From assembly GCA_029262795.1 (NCBI GenBank), contig JAJCYT010000009.1, positions 1-64,000 of the forward strand: a stretch of DNA of 64,000 nt, read 5' to 3'. The translations under genes and the position numbers were made by a program. Of the stretch, positions 16,593 through 23,425 are shown piece after piece (the stretch's first letter is position 1; each line of letters opens with the position of its first letter). The DNA comes from Candidatus Fraserbacteria bacterium (GTDB lineage Bacteria; Bipolaricaulota; Bipolaricaulia; RBG-16-55-9; JAJCYT01). The notes beneath the pieces are model-generated. The model did no database searches. It had not been told where the DNA came from and saw only the letters and a program-made list of their open reading frames with translations.

Positions 16593-17699
16593 TCATGAAT
16601 TTCGTAACGCTCGAAGTTTTTCACGGGTTTGTTCTGCTCGTTTTTCGTTGAACGCACGATTTCGAGCTTGCTCTTCTTGCCACTGAGCCCAGGCTTCCTG
16701 CGGCGTGCGTTTTGCCTTGGGCTGGCGTTGTTCTTTGTGCTCGTGCCACCACGCTTCCCGTGTGAGGGTCAGTTGTTCTCTGGCCCAACCCAGACAACTG
16801 AGACCTGAACGATCGCTGAGGCCAGTGACACATTCTCGTTTACTATGAATCTTTTGGCAGATAGGACAGGGGCGATTGCTGTCCACCGCGTTTTCCAGTG
16901 CAGATATGATTCTTGGCCAGGTTTTCAATTCCCCCTTGAGAGCAAAGCGTTTTAACCATTGTTTTCCGTGGGTTAGCAGGTTTTTGATCATCCCACGAAT
17001 CCAGCGAAATACAGCACTGTGGGTCTTTACCCAACGTGGGACTGATAATCTTTTGAATGTTTTGAGTAACTGAAGCACTTGGGTGATCTGTTCTGTGGTT
17101 GTTTGTTTGTGATGGATCCAGGCGCAACAGGCACGAATAGCCAATGGTCGCCATTTTGAATGGGTTAGAGCGTTCGTAAGAATGAGACGGGCATCTTTGC
17201 ACGCTCTATGTTTTACATCACCCGTAGGGTGTTTTAAAGCTGTTTGTCTCTGCTTCGCAGTAAGGAGGTTTTGCTGCTTACGCTCTCGCTTTTCTTGCTG
17301 ATGTGCGAGTGCGGTTTCTCGGCGCTTGGCTAGTGCCTGGCCTTGTTGGATCCAAAGCAGTTGGATACGAATGCCGCACCCGCGTCCACCATAGCGATTC
17401 TCAAAGCGGATGAGCTGGTTGGTTGCGTACTGCTCGAACCAGGTATTGAGCGTTTTGCGTGAGATGCTCAGGTGCTTGTGCAACCATGTGATATTGACTT
17501 CTAGTTCACAGGTTTGTTTATCTACGAAGCGGATGCCTGCCTCAGCATAAAGTGCGTTCTCTCCAGCTTGCCATGCATTGACGAGCATGTGCCACAGGGC
17601 GATATATTTGGGACTGCGTAAACGGCGGCCACGGTGACCACCTGGCCAGGTCTTGAATTGTGAAATACAATTTGGAACCCGGATGCTCGATACGTTCAT
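16593..17699 (-). CDS. Hypothetical plasmid protein, possible replication or HTH protein
   Basis: A 368-residue basic protein. The N-terminal 130 residues resemble a winged-helix plasmid replication or primer protein (SPKYIALWHMLVNAWQAGEN, then VNITWLHKHLSISRKTLNTW with a helix-turn-helix pattern, then a GGRGCGIRIQLLW wing). The middle is Lys/Arg/Gln-rich (HQQEKRERKQQNLLTAKQRQ), and a CPICQKIH sequence may be a zinc knuckle. The C-terminus is a charged helix (EEQARNRAFNEKRAEQTREK). No known family is recognised with confidence. No ribosome binding site precedes the ATG at 17699, so the start is uncertain. Confidence 0.5.
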   Translation of the reverse strand: MNVSSIRVPNCISQFKTWPGGHRGRRLRSPKYIALWHMLVNAWQAGENALYAEAGIRFVDKQTCELEVNITWLHKHLSISRKTLNTWFEQYATNQLIRFENRYGGRGCGIRIQLLWIQQGQALAKRRETALAHQQEKRERKQQNLLTAKQRQTALKHPTGDVKHRACKDARLILTNALTHSKWRPLAIRACCAWIHHKQTTTEQITQVLQLLKTFKRLSVPRWVKTHSAVFRWIRGMIKNLLTHGKQWLKRFALKGELKTWPRIISALENAVDSNRPCPICQKIHSKRECVTGLSDRSGLSCLGWAREQLTLTREAWWHEHKEQRQPKAKRTPQEAWAQWQEEQARNRAFNEKRAEQTREKLRALRNS

Positions 17700-17795
17700 A
17701 AAGAACGAACAACACGAATAATCTGACCACGTTGCAAGACAGCATGGAATATGGTCGTTGAGTTATGGATTGAAGGGAACTTTGTCCAGAAAGAC

Positions 17796-17824
17796 TTGAC
17801 TCACAGCCAAATCTCTCCTATAAT
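17796..17824 (+). promoter_or_regulatory. Sigma70-type promoter of a short transcript
   Basis: TTGACT (17796-17801) and a perfect TATAAT (17819-17824) are 17 bp apart. Transcription would start near 17831, and the only thing downstream on this strand is a terminator 60 bp later. Confidence 0.8.
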
Positions 17825-17830
17825 TAAGAT

Positions 17831-17890
17831 ACTTACTAAAGTGAACTTAATCATCAGGGCTTGGAAGTTCTAGCTTCCAAGCCTTTTTAT
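17831..17890 (+). ncRNA. Candidate small RNA of about 60 nt
   Basis: The segment between the strong promoter and a hairpin with T run contains no open frame with a ribosome binding site. Its 5' half (ACTTACTAAAGTGAACTT) is unstructured and its 3' half is the terminator stem. It sits between the XRE regulator and the 368-residue plasmid protein, near replication genes, so it may be a copy-number or post-segregational control RNA. Confidence 0.5.
17858..17888. terminator. Strong terminator
   Basis: GGCTTGGAAG and CTTCCAAGCC pair around a six-base loop, followed by TTTTTATTTTTT on the plus strand. On the minus strand it lies 40 bp past the stop of the XRE gene and could end that transcript as well. 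Confidence 0.8.
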
Positions 17891-17927
17891 TTTTTCCCTC
17901 TACTCTTCGTTATTTAATGGTTGTTCT

Positions 17928-18182
17928 TCACACCACCTTCTGTTTTGGTTGATATTCAAACAGATCATCGACGGAACATTTAAGGGCTAATGAGAGCTTC
18001 GCCATGGTTTCAATACCAGGCGATGAAATGTCACCCGTCTCAATTCGAGAGATGAGTGTTTGATCCACACCAGAAATAGACTCAAGTTCTTTTTGGGAAA
18101 GGTTACTTGCTTCTCGGAAGTCTCTCACCACAATCCGTATCACGATCCGCCCCCTAAGTTTCTCAATAATGAGTATCAGCAT
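17928..18182 (-). CDS. XRE-family helix-turn-helix regulator
   Basis: An 84-residue DNA-binding protein with the Cro/CI helix-turn-helix: LSQKELESISGVDQTLISRI then ETGDISSPGIETMAKLSLAL and CSVDDLFEY. It is divergent from the parA gene whose coding start is at 18292, so it probably controls partition or the neighbouring small RNA. A start at 18182 fits the intergenic space; longer frames upstream run antisense through parA and are rejected. No good ribosome binding site is visible, and internal GTG or ATT starts near VIRIVVRDF are possible. Confidence 0.65.
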   Translation of the reverse strand: MLILIIEKLRGRIVIRIVVRDFREASNLSQKELESISGVDQTLISRIETGDISSPGIETMAKLSLALKCSVDDLFEYQPKQKVV

Positions 18183-18241
18183 ATCGTTGGCCACAAAAGT
18201 ATTACAAGGACATATGTCCTTAAAATGTAAAAACACTTCAC

Positions 18242-18271
18242 GTATACTTGTACCAAAATATACGTGTATAC
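18242..18271. promoter_or_regulatory. Two GTATAC-type palindromes upstream of parA
   Basis: GTATACTTGTAC (18242-18253, imperfect) and ATATACGTGTATAC (18258-18271) match the palindrome GTATAC-N2-GTATAC found twice more in this locus. They lie just before the parA ribosome binding site. Likely an operator and/or centromere bound by the small ribbon-helix-helix protein. Confidence 0.6.
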
Positions 18272-18291
18272 ACTTTAGAAAGGTAATATTT

Positions 18292-18906
18292 TTGAAAACC
18301 CTTGCGATTATCTCACAAAAGGGTGGTCCAGGCAAAAGCACGTTAGCAATTAATCTAGCAGTGCAGGCAACCACCAAGAAAAAGACTTCAGTGATAATTG
18401 ATCTGGATCCACAAGCAAATGCTACAACTTGGGGTGATCTTCGAGAAGGTGAAAATCCTTTGGTTATTTCGGCACAAGCTGCACGAATTAAACAGATGCT
18501 TAAAACAGCCAAAGAAGGCGGTGCTGATCTTGTAATTATAGATACGCCTGCGAAGTCTGAAAATAGTGCTCTTGAGGCTGCCCGTAATGCAAACTTTATT
18601 CTTACCCCCTGTCGCCCTGGGCTATTCGATCTTGATGCACTTTCGTTTACATTTGACTTAATAAAAATGGCTAAACAAGATTGTGCAGTCGTTCTCAATC
18701 AAGTTCCACCTCGCGGAACCACCGCTGATGAAACTGCAGATTATGTAAGAAATCAAGGATTCTCTGTATGCCCAATTCGCATTGGGCATAGGGCAGCGTT
18801 TAGCCACTCTATTACCGTAGGGCGAGGAGTGAGTGAGTTTGAGCCAAAGGGAAAAGCAGCAGATGAAATTAGGAAGCTATACGCTTGGGTGATGAAACGA
18901 ATGTAG
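18292..18906 (+). CDS. parA: ParA/ParF-type partition ATPase
   Basis: A 204-residue Walker-type ATPase for plasmid segregation. It has the deviant Walker A KGGPGKST near the N-terminus, SVIIDLDPQANATTWGD (Walker A') and DLVIIDTPAKSENSAL (Walker B). Its small size and absence of an N-terminal DNA-binding domain make it a type Ib (ParF-like) ATPase that polymerises or moves on the nucleoid. The TTG start at 18292 has AAAGGT eight bases upstream and puts the first residues (MKTLAIISQ) where the family begins; an upstream frame to 18169 is not conserved. It is followed by a small DNA-binding protein gene, forming a parFG-like operon. Confidence 0.85.
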   Translation: MKTLAIISQKGGPGKSTLAINLAVQATTKKKTSVIIDLDPQANATTWGDLREGENPLVISAQAARIKQMLKTAKEGGADLVIIDTPAKSENSALEAARNANFILTPCRPGLFDLDALSFTFDLIKMAKQDCAVVLNQVPPRGTTADETADYVRNQGFSVCPIRIGHRAAFSHSITVGRGVSEFEPKGKAADEIRKLYAWVMKRM

Positions 18907-18916
18907 TAATGTGTGC

Positions 18917-18934
18917 TTGTATACCTGTATACAA
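18917..18934. promoter_or_regulatory. TTGTATAC palindrome between parA and its partner
   Basis: TTGTATAC-CT-GTATACAA is a perfect eight-base dyad just before the Shine-Dalgarno of the ribbon-helix-helix gene. It belongs to the same repeat family as 18258-18271 and 19198-19211. Confidence 0.6.
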
Positions 18935-18948
18935 ATAAGGAGATATAC

Positions 18949-19197
18949 ATGGCCAAAAAAGGCGATCTTAGAACACAATTGAATAGGGTGAAAAGAGGAG
19001 TATCTCCTGAAAAAGTAGAAACCTCAGATCAATCAGGTGCCCGAGAAGGCAAGGGGCTGGTTTCAGGATGGTTTTCTCTCGAGGTGCGAAAACAGTTGAA
19101 AATGTTAGCTGTTGAAAAAGAAATGACAGTACAAGGATTATTATCTGAAGCATTGAATTTGCTTTTTGAGCGATATAAAAAACCACCAATTTCTTGA
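18949..19197 (+). CDS. ParG-like ribbon-helix-helix partition protein
   Basis: An 82-residue basic protein. The N-terminal half is unstructured and charged (KKGDLRTQLNRVKRGVSPEK) and the C-terminal half has a ribbon-helix-helix pattern (GWFSLEVRKQLKMLAVEKEM, TVQGLLSEALNLLFERY). This is the layout of ParG-type proteins, which bind the centromere with the C-terminal domain and stimulate the ParF ATPase with the flexible N-terminus. ATG at 18949 with AAGGAG upstream. GTATAC palindromes on both sides are its likely targets. Confidence 0.75.
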   Translation: MAKKGDLRTQLNRVKRGVSPEKVETSDQSGAREGKGLVSGWFSLEVRKQLKMLAVEKEMTVQGLLSEALNLLFERYKKPPIS

Positions 19198-19211
19198 GTA
19201 TACGTGTATAC
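19198..19211. promoter_or_regulatory. GTATAC palindrome after the parG-like gene
   Basis: GTATACGTGTATAC directly follows the stop codon of the ribbon-helix-helix gene (the stop overlaps the left edge). It matches the sites upstream of parA, so the par genes are flanked on both sides by the same dyad. Confidence 0.6.
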
Positions 19212-19234
19212 ATTATTACGCGTAATGCATGTAA

Positions 19235-20533
19235 CTATCTACGGTTTCTTTGTTTAGCAGCAGCAAAAAGCGCTGGTAGGTCAATCGCGTAATTAATCGA
19301 CAGATATTTCTTTAGATAACCATAGAACCACTTTGGCTTATCCTTTTCCGAAACACGACCATTTCGTACTTGTGTTTTTAGGGTTGAAATAGCGCTTTGG
19401 AAGGCTGCTTTAGGTAGCTTCCCTTCATTGCCAAGCCTGGCATAAAGCAAATAAGTGCCCATGTTTTGTTCTGACTTGCCAAGGAATTTCGCAATTTCTT
19501 TTGCAATTATTTCATCACGACTGATGGGTTCACGGCTGTGCAAGGGCTGGATGCCAGACTCTTTGCAAAACGTATGAAAGAAAGTGTCCCCTAGCTGCTG
19601 GTCTTTCTTGTAGCGTGTCGTTGGATAATAGCGTATTCGCCATGGATTCTGAGGCGTATAGTACGTTTCATCCGCATTGATCCAATCTACTTGTTTAAAC
19701 CAGTTGTCATGGCTCGGGCTAAGTTGTTCGTGAGCATCTTCCAGATCTATCTGTGCAGCTCGTATGGTGTTCTTTGGCTTAGAGATTCCAATCTTGTTGC
19801 AAAGATCAAGGTATTCAAACTCAATGTAAGGACTGTGGCGAAGGCCATAGAACTTGGGTGCCGTAATTTCATAAAGGCGTCTTGGCTTAGGTTTCATCTT
19901 TACCCAATACTGAAAATCCATAGGGCGCACGCTCAAATTTGCCATCAACCTACGTAATCCATCACTCATGTCGATGCAATGCTGATCAACTGGCTGTCCT
20001 GAAGGCAGAGTGACCCCAGGCTCGTAATAATCCCAGAAATTGAAATTGGCAAACCCTCTCCCATCATCCCAATAGGTTTGCTTGGATTTGAGCCAGATAG
20101 CATTTGTCTTTATCGTTGTGTCGCTCCAAAGAACAAGTGCTTTTTTTACATCAGTAAGACCAGATTGCCCCTTTCTTCCAATGACATCACGGATAACGGC
20201 CAAGTTATCAGCCAATGGCCACATGCGAGGGGGTGGGAATTGTTTGTTCTGTGTGCAGAGCCAAAATACGGCACCAAGCACCTTTACTGATAGGTCTGTC
20301 GGATAGCCACTGATCGCATTGGGTTTGAGCTCCCAATAACGGGTATTGCCCTGTTTGTCTATGAATTCATAACGCAAGGATGATTTTTTGTCTTGGGCGG
20401 TTTTGAGCAATTGTTGTTGGCGATCTCGCCTAGACAACACCATTAAAGGAAATTCAAAAAGATGCGTTTCGTATAAAACTGCATTTTCATTAAAGGTGGA
20501 TTGTAGATCAATGAGATCGCCTGACATATGCAA
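19235..20533 (-). CDS. repA: Plasmid replication initiator (RepA, RPA-family)
   Basis: A 432-residue protein resembling the replication initiator protein A family: ETHLFEFPLMVLSRRDRQQQ, YWELKPNAISGYPTDLSVKV, GLTDVKKALVLWSDTTIKTN and a second winged-helix region (RPMDFQYWVKMKPKPRRLYE). It would bind the iterons and DnaA box just upstream of its own gene to open the origin. Start is TTG at 20533 or ATG at 20527; neither has a strong ribosome binding site, consistent with low expression. The C-terminal 100 residues (SRDEIIAKEIAKFLGKSEQN and after) are an additional helical domain. It is the only Rep seen in the window. Confidence 0.75.
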   Translation of the reverse strand: MHMSGDLIDLQSTFNENAVLYETHLFEFPLMVLSRRDRQQQLLKTAQDKKSSLRYEFIDKQGNTRYWELKPNAISGYPTDLSVKVLGAVFWLCTQNKQFPPPRMWPLADNLAVIRDVIGRKGQSGLTDVKKALVLWSDTTIKTNAIWLKSKQTYWDDGRGFANFNFWDYYEPGVTLPSGQPVDQHCIDMSDGLRRLMANLSVRPMDFQYWVKMKPKPRRLYEITAPKFYGLRHSPYIEFEYLDLCNKIGISKPKNTIRAAQIDLEDAHEQLSPSHDNWFKQVDWINADETYYTPQNPWRIRYYPTTRYKKDQQLGDTFFHTFCKESGIQPLHSREPISRDEIIAKEIAKFLGKSEQNMGTYLLYARLGNEGKLPKAAFQSAISTLKTQVRNGRVSEKDKPKWFYGYLKKYLSINYAIDLPALFAAAKQRNRR

Positions 20534-20610
20534 ATTTTATCATTAGTTTTTCCCAACGTATATCCCCTGGAGATGAATTGTTGAACTGTAGGCGCAAAAC
20601 AGACTGTATA

Positions 20611-20704
20611 ATTTATAAAGCGGTACTGGATCATGAATAAAACCTTATTTCACCGTTTGGTCAATTTATAAAGCGGTACTGACTCAGTTTATAAAACGGT
20701 ACCG
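20611..20704. repeat. Three Rep-proximal iterons
   Basis: TTTATAAAGCGGTACTG occurs at 20612-20628 and 20665-20681, and a close copy TTTATAAAACGGTACCG at 20688-20704. Starts are 53 and 23 bp apart, that is, about two and five helical turns. They lie 80-170 bp upstream of the Rep start and are candidate Rep-binding sites. A further GGTACC lies near 20737. Confidence 0.8.
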
Positions 20705-20771
20705 GAAGATATGGTTGCCACTGAGCCAGATTCGGTACCAATGAGGCAAAATGATTGAGAAAAACTTGTAG

Positions 20772-20780
20772 TTATCCACA
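20772..20780. other. DnaA box
   Basis: TTATCCACA matches the consensus DnaA-binding site. It lies 68 bp from the iterons and overlaps the stop codon of the 62-residue gene. Together these mark the plasmid replication origin at about 20540-20785. Confidence 0.6.
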
Positions 20781-20960
20781 ATCTTCTGTCGATAACCTCT
20801 TAGGTGGTTTGTTGATAATTATTTTATTTTGAACAGGTGGCTGCAATTCATCGACTGATGAAATGATAACGGGCCCATCTCTCAACATCTGTTGAATGGG
20901 TTTAGGCAAGTGTTTGCGCACGCCTGGTTTGAAATCGTTGGTGTGGATTGCGTATCGCAT
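20772..20960 (-). CDS. Small hypothetical protein, third gene of the par2 operon (62 aa)
   Basis: Not recognised. A 62-residue basic protein (FKPGVRKHLPKPIQQMLRDG, NKIIINKPPKRLSTEDCG) starting four bases after the stop of the ParB-like gene, so probably co-transcribed with parA2. No membrane segment or zinc motif. It ends at the DnaA box. A role in partition or replication control is suggested only by location. Confidence 0.5.
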   Translation of the reverse strand: MRYAIHTNDFKPGVRKHLPKPIQQMLRDGPVIISSVDELQPPVQNKIIINKPPKRLSTEDCG

Positions 20961-20964
20961 CTAG

Positions 20965-21273
20965 CTAAGCTTTATTCATGAAATATTGTTTTAGAGCAGC
21001 ATCGACGATATCAGATTTCTGCAGGTCTTCACCTTGCCCAATCCTTGAGCGCCATTCTGCTTCAACTTGTGCAGCCAATTGAGGGTGTACATGCCAAGAT
21101 TTTTGCACCTTGGAAACTTGTTTGCCAGGAGTTCTCGTTCTTACACGCGTGGCTGTGCGCTTCTTGGGAGCGGTTGCTGTCTTGGGCGGCGAGGCAATAA
21201 TTGGTTTTTCTTCCACTGGATCTTTAAACAATCCTGTGGGTAGTTTTCCTTTGATTCTTGCTTTGGAACTCAT
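20965..21273 (-). CDS. Small basic partner of ParA (ParB/RHH-like)
   Basis: A 102-residue basic protein. The N-terminal half is Lys/Pro/Thr-rich (PPKTATAPKKRTATRVRTRT) and the C-terminal half (SWHVHPQLAAQVEAEWRSRI, LQKSDIVDAALKQYF) has a ribbon-helix-helix-like pattern, as in small centromere-binding proteins. The start at 21273 (MSSKARIKG) lies inside the 3' end of parA, giving a 50-base overlap in a different frame; an alternative start is 21297. Its role as centromere binder is inferred from parA. Confidence 0.6.
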   Translation of the reverse strand: MSSKARIKGKLPTGLFKDPVEEKPIIASPPKTATAPKKRTATRVRTRTPGKQVSKVQKSWHVHPQLAAQVEAEWRSRIGQGEDLQKSDIVDAALKQYFMNKA

Positions 21274-22057
21274 GGATGATTTCTTCTGAGAAAGCACGAT
21301 AGGCGCGTGCTCCCTCAGATCTGGGTTTATAAGTTAGGATGGTTTGCCCGGCAATGGGCGCTTCCGCGATCTGGATGCGGAAGGGAATAAAAGTTTCAAA
21401 AACATTGTTGGGACAGGCTCGTCGCAATTCATTCATTGCATCTCGTCCAAGGATCGTGCGTTTCATTACGCGAGTTAACAAAAACTTAAAAGTGAAATCC
21501 GGATTGATGAGCGCTTGTACATTTTCAATGGCGTTGCGCATGGCTGGAACCTTCTTGAGCGGGATTGCCTGTGCTTCAACAGGAATCACCACCAGGTCAG
21601 ATGCGGCTAGGGCCATGATTGCACGAACCCCCATTGAAGGTGGGCCATCGATAATGAGATAATCAAAACCTTTCAGTTTGGAAAGCACTTTCTTGAGCAG
21701 AAATCGCCATTGTTTACGCTGATTAGAGAGGATGAGGTTTACTTCAAGTTCTGTGATGGACTCATTGGAGGGAAGCAAGAAAAGATTTGGATGATACGTG
21801 GGCAAGAGTATGTCTGTAGGGTCAACATCATTCATCAGGGCATCAATGACGGTTAAGTCTAAAGCTTCAGCGTTGAACGGTATACCCTCTGGATCTGAAA
21901 GAGATTCTGTTGAATCACCCCCATCTAAATCCACGAGTGCAACTTTAAATCCCTTCTCTGCCAAGGCTTCGGCAGTGGCATCCGCTGTGGTGGTTTTTGC
22001 CACGCCTCCTTTGATATTCTGAATAGATATGGTTGGTGTAGGGTGCATCAAAGACAT
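21224..22057 (-). CDS. Second ParA-type partition ATPase
   Basis: A 277-residue Walker ATPase with KGGVAKTTTADATAEAL (deviant Walker A), VALVDLDGGDSTESLSD and FDYLIIDGPPSMGVRA. It is longer than the ATPase at 18292 and belongs to a different branch (a Soj/ParA-like chromosome and plasmid type without N-terminal helix-turn-helix). The family aspartate-containing A' motif reads DLDGGDST rather than DLDPQGNA. It overlaps the downstream basic protein gene by 50 bases. Two partition ATPases around one Rep suggest a cointegrate or a second DNA-positioning function. Confidence 0.8.
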   Translation of the reverse strand: MSLMHPTPTISIQNIKGGVAKTTTADATAEALAEKGFKVALVDLDGGDSTESLSDPEGIPFNAEALDLTVIDALMNDVDPTDILLPTYHPNLFLLPSNESITELEVNLILSNQRKQWRFLLKKVLSKLKGFDYLIIDGPPSMGVRAIMALAASDLVVIPVEAQAIPLKKVPAMRNAIENVQALINPDFTFKFLLTRVMKRTILGRDAMNELRRACPNNVFETFIPFRIQIAEAPIAGQTILTYKPRSEGARAYRAFSEEIIHEFQSKNQRKTTHRIV

Positions 22058-22534
22058 GATAGCATCGCTCTAAAATTTGTAAATGCAGAGGTGTGGACAA
22101 CTATAAAACTTAAATGTGTCTGGTGTAAGAGATTCTACATCTTTAGATTTATGGATGTTACCATGGCCAGAGGCAAAGACTGTCTATAATCTAGATGTGT
22201 GCCTGTCCAGCTTTGAATTCCGTCAGATGTTAAAGGTTCTGAAACTCCAGATGAACAACATTTTACATCTTGAAAAAGTTGGGTGTTTAAATGTTGAGAG
22301 GTAAAGAGTCTTAGAGGGGCGGATGTTTACAGTCTTAACACTTAATAGTTATAATACGCAAAGTTTCTAGAGGGTCAGTGTCCATAATCTTTACCTGCAG
22401 ACATCTTCCACTCTGATATGACTAAAGTAAGGAAGTTTTTACTTTTGGATCTCAGGTAGCCTGCAACAATTTAAATTGATATTAGATTTCTCTGGCAGTA
22501 TGATCCCTCTCAAGTAAGTGTAAAGGGGGCAATA
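22058..22534. other. Intergenic region upstream of par2 with recurring GATGTT words
   Basis: About 475 bp without a supported gene; a 62-codon frame at 22116-22304 has no ribosome binding site. The words GGATGTT, AGATGTT and TACATCTT recur on both strands (22130-22330), which could be degenerate centromere repeats for the second Par system, but spacing is irregular and I cannot prove a repeat. Confidence 0.35.
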
Positions 22535-22702
22535 ATGGCAACAGATTTCACAAGAATTTCAATTTATGTACCTAAGGATAAGCAAAAAGAAAAACCACTG
22601 GAACGGTTGCATAAATTGGGCAAAGCACAAGACCGAAGTCTCAATTATATGATTGTCGCTGCAGTGACGGATTATGTGAATCGAGTCGAAAAGAAGAAAT
22701 AG
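22535..22702 (+). CDS. Ribbon-helix-helix (CopG-like) small regulator (55 aa)
   Basis: A 55-residue protein: TRISIYVPKDKQKEKPLERL followed by LGKAQDRSLNYMIVAAVTDY and a basic tail, the beta strand plus two helices of CopG-type repressors. ATG at 22535 with AAAGGGGG upstream. An inverted repeat nine bases past its stop overlaps the -35 box of the small-RNA promoter, so it may repress that RNA, as CopG-type proteins control plasmid copy number. Confidence 0.7.
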   Translation: MATDFTRISIYVPKDKQKEKPLERLHKLGKAQDRSLNYMIVAAVTDYVNRVEKKK

Positions 22703-22710
22703 TTTGTAAT

Positions 22711-22734
22711 GTGGTGGTCTTGACAGGCCACCAC
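22711..22734. promoter_or_regulatory. Operator-like inverted repeat over a -35 box
   Basis: GTGGTGG (22711-22717) and CCACCAC (22728-22734) flank TTGACA. A repressor bound here would block the promoter. The ribbon-helix-helix protein encoded immediately upstream is the obvious candidate. Confidence 0.55.
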
Positions 22735-22747
22735 ACTGTGCTATATT
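22720..22747 (+). promoter_or_regulatory. Sigma70-type promoter
   Basis: TTGACA (22720-22725) and TATATT (22742-22747), 16 bp apart. Start expected near 22755, directly before the structured RNA. Confidence 0.7.
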
Positions 22748-22754
22748 GGACTTA

Positions 22755-22850
22755 TAAAAGGCCCTGGGTGCTTACGTGAACCTTCCTGCTCCGTCTGGGG
22801 GTGTAGCGTAAGAATGCTTCCGAAAGGAACCCCCCACAGGCCTTTTTTTA
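22755..22850 (+). ncRNA. Candidate structured small RNA of about 95 nt
   Basis: Between the promoter and a T run (TTTTTTTATTT) lie several complementary segments: AAAGGCC (22757-22763) with GGCCTTT (22839-22845); CTTACG (22771-22776) with CGTAAG (22807-22812); a GAAA-tetraloop hairpin (TTCC/GGAA at 22818-22829); and GGGGG (22797-22801) with CCCCC (22830-22835). The second and fourth pairings cross, so they form a pseudoknot or are alternatives. There is no open frame. It does not match SRP, 6S or tmRNA patterns that I know. It may control replication. Confidence 0.55.
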
Positions 22851-22851
22851 T

Positions 22852-23310
22852 TTATATGTAAGGCAATAGATCTTCAGCTTTCACCACCCGATCTGGGGGT
22901 GTTCTTTTTTTATACACACCATAGGCCAAGGCATGAGCAGGAGAGCGTCTACCAATACTAAGAATCACGATGTTGTCCGAAGGATATGTTGCATCCACAG
23001 TGCGAATGAGCCGCAAGAGCATTGATTTGAGATCATTATCTCGTCCATCGAACTCGCGATCTATGGTGAGCACAAAACGGGGATTTACAAAATCCTTGAT
23101 AAGGACAAAGACTGCGGTCACAAATACCTTTAAATGAAGTGTAGAGCGCTTTAGAGGGCGTTCGCGTTGCTCTCGAAGGTGTTGGTATAGGACTCGTTTT
23201 TCACGGGCTGATATGAGGATGCTTGCCGAAATACCATTGGCGAATGCCACTGCGGAGTGTTCATTTTGATTTTCTGTGCGACCACTTTGGTCAAGTTCTA
23301 CGTGATGCAT
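22852..23310 (-). CDS. Conserved hypothetical protein, possible RNase H-like fold
   Basis: A 152-residue protein. The first strand carries an acidic motif (HHVELDQSGRTENQNEHSAV) and a second acidic strand follows (PRFVLTIDREFDGRDNDLKS), then IVILSIGRRSPAHALAYGVY near the C-terminus. The alternation of strands with Asp residues suggests an RNase H-like or resolvase-like fold, and similar proteins with VE-DQSG motifs occur in archaea and plasmids. The activity is unknown. It is convergent with the structured RNA and ends two bases after its T run. Confidence 0.5.
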   Translation of the reverse strand: MHHVELDQSGRTENQNEHSAVAFANGISASILISAREKRVLYQHLREQRERPLKRSTLHLKVFVTAVFVLIKDFVNPRFVLTIDREFDGRDNDLKSMLLRLIRTVDATYPSDNIVILSIGRRSPAHALAYGVYKKRTPPDRVVKAEDLLPYI

Positions 23311-23385
23311 AGCGGTAGGCTAAAACAATGGAGAGGTGTTGTCAATGTAAAAAGGAATTGGGAGCCTTTAAGGCTTTAGATAAGG

Positions 23386-23418
23386 AAAGAGGCAGGAGTA
23401 TAGTGCTCATGCCTCTTT
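23386..23418 (-). terminator. Terminator of the DUF2958 gene
   Basis: AAAGAGGCA and TGCCTCTTT pair around a 15-base loop, seven bases past the stop on the minus strand and followed by CCTTATC. Confidence 0.55.
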
Positions 23419-23425
23419 GAAGGAC

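Noticed and set aside
15986-16657. 223-codon open frame on the minus strand, and overlapping 181- and 85-codon frames on the plus strand
   Set aside because: Composition is rich in Arg, Cys and Ser with no domain pattern, there is no ribosome binding site, and both strands are open at once. Treated as non-coding.
18183-18698. N-terminal extension of the XRE gene antisense to parA
   Set aside because: The extension is an antisense shadow of parA; only the C-terminal 84 codons carry the helix-turn-helix.
22116-22304. 62-codon frame upstream of the second parA
   Set aside because: No ribosome binding site and no family resemblance; the region fits a par regulatory or centromere region better.
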